From positions 7,338,501-7,402,500 of the forward strand of contig OU015651.1 of assembly GCA_907165275.2 (NCBI GenBank): DNA of 64,000 nucleotides, given 5' to 3'. A program made the translations under genes and the position numbers. Within the stretch, counting starts at the first letter, position 1, and each line of letters begins with the position of its first letter. Under the pieces are notes generated by a model, which made no database searches, was not told the origin of the DNA, and saw nothing but the letters and a program-made list of their open reading frames with translations. The DNA comes from Zygaena filipendulae. Its lineage: Eukaryota; Arthropoda; Insecta; Lepidoptera; Zygaenidae. This document shows, piece by piece, positions 22,486 through 35,800 of the stretch.

Positions 22486-23040
22486 TGTTCTCCCTGAGCT
22501 GGACCCTTGATTTACTGCAAGAATCAGTTGCTTACCCAGGAGTCAGGGTGCATAAAATTGCAGCTTGCCAATAATGATTATAAATCTAACGATTTGTTCA
22601 TGCTACATTGTCATTCGATTTTATTTTCTTCAATTTAGTGTTCTTTAATTTATTCCAGTAATCGAGTGATCGGTTGACAAAAACAAACCTTTGAAAAACA
22701 ATTGCTGCGCACCTACGCACAGAAAGAAAAACCGTGACCGTTCAGTGGTCTACTTGACCGCGTTTCACAAGACGGTGTTTCAATAAATACAAAAAAATAC
22801 CTTTTTCAAATAGATGTTGTATCTCACTCCCAACTAGCTACTTTCCTTATTTGCGGCAGCTGAAAAAGGCACAAATGATGGCTTAGGTATATTAAGTTCA
22901 ATATTAAATATACTTAACCGACAGCAATTAAGCCATCATAGGTGCTTTTCTCCGTAGCTATAAAATAAAAAAAAACTATAGAACCGTAGTATTCCTGATT
23001 TTTTATTGATATCGATAAATCGACCATTCGCTATATTATA

Positions 23041-23274
23041 TGGACATAGATAAGCAATAGTGTGTTAACCCATACTGGAGAAATTTTGAGTAAATTAAAG
23101 TTTTAAAATTATAGCGCCATTTTGTTTCAACATTTTTATGTTCAATATTTAGCTACATATTTAAAAATTACACATAATTAAAAAACGTTTTCTAACTCTC
23201 GATAAATCGTTTTGAATCAATTACTTTTTTGTTAGCATTGTTTGGGTTAACATGTTATTGCTTATCTGCGTCCA
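23041..23274. mobile_element. MITE with TGGACATAGATAAGC ends
   Basis: A 234-bp element with inverted ends TGGACATAGATAAGCAATAG and the matching TGCTTATCTGCGTCCA, flanked by TA on both sides. A second copy lies at 47444-47681. Non-coding; the TA target suggests mariner-type mobilisation. Confidence 0.75.
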
Positions 23275-23810
23275 TACAAGCAGAACAGCACTATTCTTGT
23301 GGGAAATTGGGAATCCGCCATGATTGCATGGGCGAAAATTTTGACAATTCGCGTCATTCCGTTTCACAGTATGGGATTCCCATATCTTAAAAACGTAGTC
23401 ATTATTATGATCTTTGGTGCTTAGTGCAAGTTTTCATTTTTCAATCAGTAATCAGTATCGCTAAGTAGTTTATGAATCGGTACTAGGTAGTGTTTACCAG
23501 CTAGTGATTATAATTAATAGCTTTGTTTAACCAGTGTAAAGTGTTTACTGATAATACTTATTTTTTAAGACAGGCCATCAAACTTTGGTTAAATTGGACA
23601 ATGTAAAAAAGCCAGTCGTGTATTTATCTAAAACTATTCCTATCAGAAACCTAAGTTACCTCTCCAGTCTCGAGCCAGCCTTAATCAGTTAACCTCATTC
23701 TACATTCTACACCACGTAGTGATTATATTATTTTTCTTGGTCTACACACAGCACAGTACACACTGACGGATCCTCCAGTCGAACCAAGGAGGACAATAGA
23801 CTGGAGTTCC

Positions 23811-23825
23811 ATGTGCTTAAAATAA
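23811..23825 (+). promoter_or_regulatory. short upstream ORF overlapping the nicastrin start
   Basis: ATGTGCTTAAAATAATG: a four-codon ORF whose TAA stop shares its last A with the nicastrin ATG. The arrangement could throttle or couple initiation. Whether it lies in the mature 5' UTR is not shown. Confidence 0.4.
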
Positions 23826-26800
23826 TGTATTTTAACTACTTCTATGTTTTTTCCATGCTTTTGCTGTGTAAGTACCCACGTTTATTATTATTGCTGAAGC
23901 TGATTAAAAATATTATACCTACCAGCTGGTCCCTACGCGGTTTCAACTGCAGGAATTTGAGTACCTATTCCCGCGGCAACTCTTTGTTTCATTCAGGGAT
24001 ACTGTAGCTTCCTTTAAGTGACAATTTCAGTAGTTTCAGTGATTATCCCTTACATTTGAACTTACAAAGTTTGCTTCTGCACAATAGGTATCATTGTAGA
24101 CTAAGTACTTTAAAGTTTACTGTATTTTGTGTTGATATCAGAGTTTTCTAGGAAACAATGATGATATTACATATTATGCTAGACAGCAATCTATCTCTTC
24201 TCTACAAAATGTTAATAAAATTGATAAGTTTGATGATTTTAATTAACCCAATTAAGAAAAAATCGATATACCTTCATATTTGACTGCAGCTCCTCAGATC
24301 AGGATAAATAGTACATTGTTATCCTAGGGGTGAAAGTAACTTATTTAGTCCCGAGACGGGGTTTGGCGAATAGATCGAGGAACTAAATAAGTCTTTCTCC
24401 CGAGGGTAACACTGTGTTTTTCATTACGAATGCAAGGAAAGTCAAAATATAAATAGGAATTAGCTAAAGAAAAAATGAGTGAATTTTATTTTAATTAATA
24501 CCTACTTAAACTTTATGTTATTTCAATTTAATATCGCGCTGGCTGTATAGAAAGGTGGAACATGGTTCAATAGAAATGTGAAAACAGACCGTTTTTTTTT
24601 AATAATTTGACAGTTGTCAGTTGAAAGCGATTCTCCCTAGGGCTGAAAAGGGTTACTTTCAACCCGCTTCTCTGGCAACTTCAGACCTACTTTCCGAGTA
24701 TGAGTAATGAAAAATATCTTAACATTCAATTAAAGCAACCTACCTATTTGCTAAGTTTAATTCAAATCCGTTCAGTACCTTTTGCTTTACCTGACACCAA
24801 ACAAACTGACAAACAGATGAATTTTTGCCGAATTTGATTTGATGAATATTCAAAATGAACAAATGACAACACCACACAGTTTCTTTTTTATTGATATTTC
24901 CAATGTACAATACAGTCCCATAAAGTCTACTATGTAGGTATTAGGATGTCTAGAACCCATATAATTTATAAGAATAGGAATTTCAGTATTCAACAGAACT
25001 GGGAATTCCCAGTTCTTTCGGTATTTCTGGTAATAGTAGTTTTTTATTAATAATTGTGCAGGAAAGTAATGTAGTAGTGAGTCATTCATTTCCAGTTTTT
25101 ACTGTCCCCTATGTCCTCAGTGGCATACATATAGGAAATCTCATAGAAAAATGTTGCAGTTTTCACAGCTAGAAATGCAATTTAATTTAATGCAATAACA
25201 GAATAATTAGAACCCATTGCTATTGGATTAGGAAATGATAGCAAAAAAAGATGAGTAATTGGATAATTTTTCTATTCCTGCTATGACTGACAATTTGAAC
25301 TTCATAAGCATGTGAGCAAACTGTTACGGCTTCCACAAGATCAGCATTAAACTAATGTTTGTTGCCATCATTTTTTTTTACTTTTTTTTGTGATTAATTA
25401 ATTTAGACATAATTACAATTATTAAGGTAGTTATGATGATTTGGATGATTACTAGCAATTTGTGTAAAAACATGCAAATTGTGATCACATAATATAATTA
25501 TAATTGCAACCAAAAAGCAATAGCAATAAAAGTATTCATGCTGCCATATAAATCACAGGCTATAATAGGGTACTTGCATGAAATTTATAATAAGAAATTG
25601 GGTCAATATTTAAAAAATAGAGCCTTAGAAAAGCGTGAAAGCTTTACTAAAAAATATCAATAGTTTCCAAAATATTCATTTTTCAATTTTGTGAAATGGA
25701 ATATTGCAACGAAACACCAATCACAGCCACGCTTAACATATTACGTCACTTTTATTTTTTTAGAAAACATTTACCTCTTTCAGGGAAGGCAAAAGAAACT
25801 AAGTGCATACAGTCAAAACATATTTTGCTTTTTCTCAAGTTTTTTACTTTAAAATGCATCGGTAAGATGCATTCCGATTCTTTACTGGAATTTTTGGAAA
25901 TAACTAGACACAGTTCAACCTTAATTTCGCTTTTGGATATTGAAGTTATCTGCCTGTCAGTGTCACATGACCATGTCAATACGACAGTGATATCTCTATC
26001 ACAGACTAATAAGGCGTATTTTTTAACTAGTGACGTCATTCCGCGTTTCGGCGGTAAAGTCAAAAGTAGGAACTTTGAAAAGCTCTATTTAATTAATTTA
26101 TGCATAGTTATATATTTTTCTTTTTCTTGCTTTGTTTAAGTAGCCCATATATCTTTAAAATAGACTGGAAAAAAATTCATGCAAGTACCTACCCTATTAG
26201 TAATCTTAAAATAAAACCAACAAATAATTTGTTGATAATACCTAATTCACTAAAGAAGTAGAGAACCAACAATGATATTGAATTATTTGGTTTCTATTAA
26301 GTTAAAAGGAACGGGAATGCCTAAGAGGATCGGGATTCGAGATTAACCGGTTCTGAACCGTAGCTAAACAAGCTATAGTTTATAACTGAGTTTTTTTTTC
26401 TTCCAGATGGATCTGCTGAAAGGCTTCACGAAAAAATATATTCTGAAATTAATGGTGGTTCAGCATGTTTCAGAAGACTAAATGGAACACACCAAGTTGG
26501 CTGCTCATGTAAGATTATATTTTTAGAATACAAATAACAAAACACGAGTTGAAGAATGAGATTAAAAATGGCAGTATACTGATTCAATATACAATGTATT
26601 AAAGATTTCATTGGTCATTTTATATTTCTTTTTTGAAGTAAAACTTCTTTAGACGCGACTACAGGGTATACAGTGCTTTGGATGACGTCAATAAAACGGA
26701 AACGCCTTACGTCGATGACTGGCAACTGCGCATGTCTGGAGCTGGCCAAACGTTGCTATGGCAATTAGACATTGTTATTATATTGGCAAATGAACGGGCC

Positions 26801-29800
26801 TCAGAAGAATAACTGTTATTGTTCTGAGGAACGGGCCAAATATGCGCAGTTGAAACGTTGCTATGGCAATTGGGTATTCTCCAGGGTATGAAAATCAAAG
26901 TTCTAATTAGTCCGTCGGTTAGAAAATAAAAAAATAATTGACACGAATTTTGTGCTTCTTCAAATTAATGAAAATAAACATAGATAAAGCGCGTTAAAGT
27001 TTAGGGTGAGGGACCCGTGACGTCATTATTTAGTATAAGCCCCGTACTAACTGCACCGGGTTGTGACGTCACGCGAAATTTCAACTCAATGTACCGCCGT
27101 TATTTTTGATTACGTAAAAAAAGAAAAAATACTTGTCCAATATTTTTTACTAGTCTACACGACATAAAATTAACAAAAAAATTAAAACCGACTTCCAAAA
27201 ACGCAAAACTAAAAATCTTAAAAATAAAACGCTAAAAATAACAACATACCTACCGATTTAATCCAAAAGACAAAAACACACGTAATATTATTATTGGTTT
27301 GTGCTACCACTAATCGGTTTGAATTCGGTGACAAGCCCGCTGGTGTCTGCCCACTTGGGTTGTCCTGCTCACGAAGAGCTGGTGGCGGGAATCGACTTAG
27401 CCCATCTACCTCCTCCATATTTGGCTTGTCACCGAAAATTAGGCAAATAGTCAATCTGAAATTGTTAGTTATAAATATAAGTCCGTTTCCATTGTACCAC
27501 GTCTGCAAAGGGTACAACCAACTTTATATCTACAACTTTGTGGAAGAAATAACAGAAACGAAGACTTGTGAAATTGAAGAAAGAAGAGAACATGATTTAG
27601 GAAAGGATAACAATGTAGAAGAAATAGACATAAACAAAGTAACTTAATGCACGTAAAATATTTGAAAACAGAAAAGAGCCCTGGTCCAGATGGGATCAGC
27701 AACGAAGCCCTAAAGAGAGGATGCATTGTACTTGCTGGTGTAATAGGGTACTTGCATGTTTTTTTTTTTTCAGTCTATTTTAAAGATATATGGCCTACTT
27801 AAACAAAGCAAGAAAAAGAAAAAATATATGCATAAATTAATTAAATAGAGCGTTTCAAAGTTCCTACTTTAGACCTTACCACCGAAATCACTAGTTCACT
27901 AAGACGTCACTAGTTAACTTACGCCTTATTTATTTGTGATAGAAATGTCACTGTGTATTGACAGGGTAATGTGACACTGACAGACAGATAACTTCAATAT
28001 CCAAAAGCGAAATTAGGGTTGAACTGTGTCGATTTACTTCCAAAAGTTCCAGTAAAGAATCGAAATGCATCTTAAAGTAAAAAACTTCCGAAAATGGAAA
28101 ATATGCGTTGACTGTATGCACTTAGTTTCTTTTGCCTTCTCTGCAAGAGGTAAATGTTCCTAAAAAAATTAAAGTGACGTCATATGTCAAGCTTGGCTGT
28201 GATTTGTGTGTGTGAAGTGGATTATTATTATTATTATTTGTGTTTCGTTGCAACGTTCCGTTTCACAAAATTAAAAGTTGAATATTTTGGAAACAATTGA
28301 AAATTTTTTAGTAAATCTTTCACGATAACTCTTTTCTACGGCTCTATTTTTGAAATATTGACAAAATTTCTTATCATAAATTTCATGCAAGTACCCTATT
28401 ACACTTCACGAAAGCTTTAAAATTGGAACTGAATAAGATAAAAATAAAATAAGATAAAAATAATAATAGTCGCGAAATATCCATCAAAGTAAGTAGTACA
28501 CAGATAGAATAATATGTAAATAGCTATGTATTCTTACGAAAAAAAGTCTCATTCAACAAGCTCCATAATGAAAAAGAGGTAGAAAGACGTGTAAATACAA
28601 CATGGAAGAAATTCTGGGCACATGATAACGAAGGTACCGTAGAAGCCCATTCCCTTCAGAAGGCTTCCCTTCAGAAGTTTGGAACACAACCACTCTGGGA
28701 TACTGTGATTGAGAAATGGCACATCAGTAATTTTAAAGGTAGAGAAACATTACAAAAAGCCTACATTATGGACATCATATCAACATTTTGTTCTTCAACA
28801 GCATATTGCTCTAAAATAAGCCGCAGTTAAACTTCTATACAAAATAAACTTCATGATGTCACATCAAGGTCACTGTAGCCGAGGGGAGCTATGAGGACTT
28901 TATAAAATCAAAGGGCTTTATAAAAATATTATCAAAATTTTAATAGGGAAAACTAATAGGTTGACAAGGGGCTTATATCCAAAAGTGACTTAAAAATAAT
29001 GACATTCTTTATATAAAAATTTAAATAACACAAAATTATAAATAGCCAGTAGTGGTTGGCAACATTCTCCCCCTTCGTGACAAAAAACCTTAAAGAAACT
29101 TAAAATTATTATCAAAAAACAAGAACTTAAATTGGTCACTCGAAGTAAAAAAAGGAGGATAAAACAGAAAACAAAGAAAGAACAGACATAACAAAAACAA
29201 TCATAACAAAAAACAAGTCACTATTCGCGTCTGTTTGTTTGTCCACTTAGTCCTCCTAAACATTATAAGGGAATTAGAACAAGTAATTAAAAAACAGAAC
29301 AACATTTACAAAATTTACAAATACCTAATTGAACAAGTAATTACAAATTACAAAACAACATTTACAAAATATACAAATACCTAATTGCCATCAACCGGCA
29401 ATCGCACCACCTTTTTTGCCGGCCGCTTCAAGGATCCCGCTACTGTTGTGACCTCTACTACTCGTACCGTGCCATCTTTGCCTGGGTACACCGTAGTTAC
29501 TCGACCCATGGGCCAAACGCCACGAGGAAGATTGTTGTCAACTATAATAACGATGTCTCCTACTTTGAGATTACTTCGATTGGCTGACGTGGAGCGCTTC
29601 GGAATCAAAGTGGGTAGATATTCTTGCAACCAGCGTTTCCAAAAATGGTCAGAGAGTCGAAGAACTTTTTCCAGTCCACTCTACTGACGAGGTCTCTGTC
29701 CGTGAAAGTGGTGGGAAGAGTCGCTCCAGAAGAAGAACCGAGCAAAAAATGATTTGGGGTAATAGCCTCTTCTAGGGCATCTGTGGATACGTAAGTCAGA

Positions 29801-32800
29801 GGGCGACTATTTATCAAGCCTTCAGCTTCAGCCAGTAATGTGACGAATACCTCGTCTCATGGTTTTCGATCGTGAAGCGTTGCTTTTAAAGCGGCTTTTA
29901 CTGACCGCACTAGTCTCTCCCAGGCGCCCCCCATAAATGGTGCTGCCGGTGGAATGAAGCGCCACTTAATCTCAGAGTTGGCTGGAAAGTCTGTAACAAC
30001 TGGTGGAATGAAGCGCCACTTAATCTCAGAGTTGGCTGGAAAGTCTGTAACAACTGGACCGTACAAATTTCGAAGTTCTTTACTTGCTCCCACAAAGGCA
30101 GTTCCATTGTCGCTCCAGATTTGAGACGGGATGCCACGTCGAGCAATAAAACGTCGTAATGCCATCAATGCGGAGTCAGCAGAAAGACTGTGCACTACTT
30201 CTAAGTGAATGGCTCTGGTAGTGAGGCATGTAAATAAAGCTACGTAGCGCTTCTCTGACCGTCTTCCCACACTGACTGAAACCGGGCCAAAGTAGTCTAA
30301 TCCCAAACATGAAAAAGGTCGACAATGATGAGCCAATCGAGCAGGGGGTAGATTTCCTACAGACGGATTACAAACCGTGGCTCTCAAATGTAGCCGAGGG
30401 GAGCTATGAGGACTGATTTAAAGGGCTTTATAAAAATATTATCAAAATTTTAATACGGAAATATAATAGGTTGACAAGGGGCTTATATCCAAAAGTGACT
30501 TAAAAATAATGACATTCTTTATATAAAAATTTAAATAACACAAAATTATAAATAGCCAGTAGTGGTTGGCAACATTTTAAAATTTTGATAATATTTTATA
30601 AAGCCCTTTAAATCAGTCCTCCAAATGTAGCCGAGCTATGGAGCTATGAGGACTTTATAAAATCAAAGGGCTTTATAAAAATATTATCAAAATTTTAATA
30701 GGGAAAACTAATAGGTTGACAAGGGGCTTATATCTGTTTGTCCACTTAAATCCTTCTGGCAATCGCACTCCATTCAACGATTAATAATATCCCTCAAAAT
30801 TATTGTCAGATTTTAAGCCAACATAACTTGGATTGCAAGCTGAACCTTCTGTAAAATAATCTGACACGCTCGAGTATTTCAAAATTGAGATTTTTTTTTG
30901 CAAAATTCAAAATTCAAAAGCTATTTATTACTTAGGATTGGTTACAATCACTTGTAATCATCAGCAGGTTCTTAGAACTATAAATTACCGTCAGTTCGGA
31001 ATACGTCCTCTGCTGAGAAGAACTGACAAGAAACTCAGCAGCGCTGTCTTTTAATGATCATACTTATAAACTAGGAAAACAAAAAATAGGAATTGGATAG
31101 AGCAATTCATTCCCAAACGTCTGTATCATTTAAATAGTCTACTACACTATAATATGCTTTATCGCATAATCTGTGTTTAATAAGTTTCTTGAATTTATTA
31201 ATTGACAAATTAATTACATCGTTTGGGAGTTTGTTGTAAAAGTGTATACATTGTCCTTTAAATGACTTAGAAATTTTATGGAGCCTAGTCTTTTAGGCAC
31301 AGCGAGTTTATCTTTATTTCTTAAGTTTAGATTATGTAAATCACTGTTTTTCTTAAAGTTGCCTAAATTTTTGTGAACATATATGTACTGAGAATGTACA
31401 GTCATTATTTTAAACTTGCTGAATTTAGTTCTCAGTGAATCTCGAGGGCCTAACTTATAGATTGCGCGAATAGCTCGCTTCTGCAACATGAATATAGACT
31501 CGATATCCGCGGCACCACCCCACAGCAGTATGCCGTATGACATAATGCTGTGGAAATAACTAAAATAAACTAAACGCGCGGTATTAATATCAGTAAGTTG
31601 ACGGATTTTCTTAACAGCATAAGCCGCCGAGCTTAATCTACCTGATAACTTTTTTATTTGTGGGCCCCATTGTAACTTTGCATCTAATGTTATACCTAGA
31701 AAGACAGTTTCATCGACCATTTCCAAATCCTCATTATTGATCAGTACTCTGGTTTTTACTTGTTTATTATTTTTTGTCACAAATCTTACACATTTGGTTT
31801 TATTACGGTTTAGTAATAAGTTATTAGCATTAAACCAGTGTACTATTTTGGAGAGAACATTGTTCACATCGTCTACAGCCGATTGCTGTCTATGAACCTT
31901 AAACACTAAAGATGTATCATCTGCAAACAAGATTTGCATTTTCAAAAATTCGCTACTACCTTGCGTCACCTCCAAATCGTCAGATTTTCGAAGGGGAGCG
32001 TTTTTAGAGTTCACTTAACATCCCCTTTGAATATCTGACGCGCTGGAGTAAATGTTTTTTTTTTTTTTCATTTTCTCCACTTCCGGATGGCCACCCCCAC
32101 CACGCAAATCGGCAGATGAATATATTTTCGATATCAGAGACACCTTGGAGTATCTAAACTACAATATCTGTCGCGCTCGAGTATTACCATGTTACTATTT
32201 TTTTTTTTTACATTTTTGAAAGCTTGTAGAAGCTAAACCCACCGGTGAATGAAAAAACATCATATAACCTTATTTTGTTTATAACTCCTAATTTTCAAAA
32301 CCCAATAGGTCCCAACGACGTTCGAGTTAATCCCGAATTAGCATCGGTATCTCCCGTACTATCAAGCATTACTCACTATCACTCAAACATTACTCGACGC
32401 GTTCTAAAGAAAAATTAACCTAGTGTATCGGTCATAGCCTTCAAAATCAAACAAACATTTACATATCACTCAAACATTACTCGACGCGTTCTATAGGAAA
32501 ATGGACCTTGTGTAGCGGTCTCACCGCCGCACTCAAGAGTCGACTTTAATTATTACTTAGTTAAGTATAGATTTTTAAAACAAATCTGCCGCACTCAGAG
32601 ACGTTCAGTAACTTAATGTTAATTGGCATTTAATGAGATGTAACTTAATTGTTTAAATACCAATTAACATTTATTTATTAAACTTGTCTGATTGCGGTAG
32701 TTTTGTTTTAAAAATCTATACTTAATGAGTAATCATTAAAGTCGTCTCTGAGGGCGGCGGATAGCCTGCAAAATCGTTAACAGGCTGAGATATTATACAG

Positions 32801-35800
32801 TGTGATATTTAAGCTGTTACCTCTACTGCCTCGGGGAGGCAGCAAGAAAAGGCTCCAGCCATTTTTGCATCGAATAAACGGGTTCAAAACGTCAACCCTA
32901 CAACCCTAGATCGAACACAGGTTTAAAAAAAAATTGCGGTTTTTTATAGTTTTCGGAATAGATCTCTTATTTTTGTTACTCAAGTGCAAGTAATTTGTAA
33001 ATGGCGCTCCAACTCATTTTACTATGCTTCACTTTCCCAACTGAAATTACTATCGTATCGTGGGTCGTCGCAAAATTTAGAAGTATAACAATAAAGTCGG
33101 CCGATAACATGTAACATAGTGAAAACTGGTTTACATGACATAAAAAATAGTAGATAGTAAAATTTCACCGTGCATCTATGACACGCCCTAATTTGTTTTT
33201 ACAGCTGGTGAGAGTGGTGCTGTTGGTGTGGTTCAAATGATAACTGATTTAAGTGATGCCGAATGGTTGGTATTTAATGCAAGTGCAGGACCTTACATCG
33301 GTGTAGTCAGCACAATGCTGTTCCACGATGTGATACATCTGTTTATTGAATACCCAAGAGATGTAGCTGGAATATTACTCTATGACAATGCAACTGAAAA
33401 GTAAGTAGGTACTGACAAAAAAAATTATATTGAAATTTAAATTAGATAATAAAAATCTCGTGTCAGTGTTTGTTATTGAACTCCTCCGAAAAGCCTTGAC
33501 CGATTTTAATCAAATTTTTTGTGTATAATTTGGTAGGTCTGAGAATAGGTTGTAGGCTATTTTTATACCCCGAGGTGATAAGGATAGTCTCCAGAATTTT
33601 TTATTTTAATTTTTCGGACAAAATTTTACTTCGGAGTTCTTGCGGGATTTCCGTAACACAGACGGGTGAAACCGCGGGGCATAGCTAGTATTATATGTAT
33701 TTAAAATATTAAGGAAACTGAAATTTTAATTACAGAGTCAGTTTCTTTACTCAGGAGTCTAAATGTCCTAATGAGTACTCTTCGAGTCGAGGAAGTCAGT
33801 GTTCATCCTCAGGAGCTAGTGGCAATGTATGGAATGAAAAAGGCACTAATCTATTACGCAGTGATATTCCCTTTCCTATCTTCTACCTGCCTGAATCACG
33901 AGCTACGGAAATAGAAAAGATCCAAGTCTGCAATGAAAAGTGAGTCTGTCATAAATAATAATTATACAAGTATGTCTTTAATATTATTTTGAATTCTGGT
34001 GGATTTTAGTAACTTTTATTTTTATTTGAATTTCACTGGTTTCTTTAAGGTATAATCTTGACAGAAACAATCAGAAAGGAAGACCTCTCTGCGCTCTCCA
34101 GTTGAATTCTTTTATGTATGCTGCAGTAAACACTGTTGTGTGTATGCGAAGGTAAATTATTTCTTAATTAAAATATAATTGCAAGATGAATAATAATTCT
34201 TCTTCTTTTTTAAGTTGATACTCGATATAATGGTTGAAAGTCCGTACAAAATTGAGTTTTATTTATGGTAAGAGAGAAGAAACATATAGTTTAACACTTT
34301 GTTGCACTCTGAGTCCTTGATTTATGTCTTTATTATCCAAATAAATGAGACAGAACATTTTATGTGTATGTTCCTATCAGGTCAGGCGTAAGATTCTCCG
34401 GATTTGTCCCAGGATAAAAGTATCCAGTATTAATCCAGAACATATTCTATTCATGGGTCAAATTTTAACCAATACTATTTACCGCCGCACTCAGAGTCGA
34501 CTTTAATGATTACTTAGTTAAGTATAGATTTTTAAAACAAAACTGCCGCAATCAGACAAGTTTAATAAATTTATGTTAATTGGCATTTAACTAATTAAGA
34601 TACATCTCATTAAATGCCAATTAACATTAATTTACTGAACGTCTCAGATTGCGGCAGTTTTGTTTTAAAAATAATTAAAGTCGACTCTGAGTGCGGCCGT
34701 TAGCTGTTTATCACTTCATAACTACATAATATGTATAAAACAAATTCACTTCCCGCTGTCTGTCCCTATGTATGATTAGATACATTAGCAACGGATTTTG
34801 ATATGGTTTTCACCAATATTCAAGAGGAAGGTTTATTACTTTAAATGCATAGTTTATCCTGAAATTCCCGCAGGAACTCAGATATTACCGCTGGTGAAAC
34901 CGCGGGAACAGCTAGTGTACCTATAATTTGAATCACAAATGTCCAAACATCAAAATTACGTAGTTGTAATGTTAGTGGGAATGGATTACAGGCTAATTTT
35001 AAACTTTATTATTGTGTCAGATCGGCAACGTCTACTCTTCTTAATAGTAGAAGAGTTTGTGATCCATTGGGAGACTACAACGTGTACTACTCAAGTTTTC
35101 CAATGAAAAATGTGGGTAAAAAATTTGATGATTTTATTTTCTTTACTCATTCTAAGTACAATAAAATATTATTATTATGTGATGTGAGAATCGAAACTAA
35201 AAAAAAAATTACCTAAGTACATTATTTTTTACTGGATTTCAGATTTTGTTTTTATGTTATTGTCCTAAACCAGATATTATTGTATATCTTTTGTGCATGG
35301 TATTCGGTTAATATAATAATTAATTATTAGAGGCACAGATGTGTCTCTTAAGATATCAGAAATGTCAAACAATTAAAATACATAATATTACAAATTTGAA
35401 CAGCTTTTACATACAGCTAGCTTAAAAATCAAGGCCAAGTAGCATTGGTACATATATGTTATTATTTTTAGGACAGAAACGATACAAAAAAGAAGGTTAT
35501 ATTAGTTACAGGAAGGCTTGATACTGCTTCAATGTTTGATGGTAAGTGGTTTTCTCAACGGTGTATACACAAAGTTGTTTTTTTTATGGCAACAATTGCA
35601 AGTAGTTGTTACATTTCAGGTCTATCGCCGGGTGCTGCCAGTACGGTGGTGGGTGTAGTTACCCTCTTAACAGCAGCAAAAACTTTAACTGATATGCTCT
35701 CTATAAATGACTCTAGCTCTTACGGTATGTACATGTATTTTAAATATCTTTAATATATGGTAAAATTTGCTGCAAATATTAACAGGATTGAAAGTAGGTA

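Larger units (their letters stand above)
28874..30574 (-). mobile_element. internally deleted BEL/Pao retrotransposon
   Basis: On the minus strand a 5' LTR (30574-30389) leads straight into the integrase and on to a 3' LTR (29064-28874), preceded by a purine tract with GGGGGAGAA. Gag, protease, RT and RNase H are missing. Integrase blocks: CLGLDYFGPVSV, IWSDNGTAFVGA, FMGGAWERLVRSVK, INSRPLTY and, in another frame, a C-terminal domain with LKVGDIVIIVDNNLPRGVWP. A 54-bp unit is duplicated in tandem and in frame at 29948-30055. Frame breaks at about 29820 and 29630 show it is dead. Confidence 0.85.

Noticed and set aside
25696..26139. 147-codon ORF, possible small gene
   Set aside because: It lies wholly inside a TA-flanked non-autonomous transposon, and the second copy at 27743-28399 does not preserve the frame.
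27294..27647. 117-codon ORF with repeat-like start
   Set aside because: It begins in the palindromic TCGGTGACAAGCC repeat and runs into LINE debris, so it is a chance fusion.
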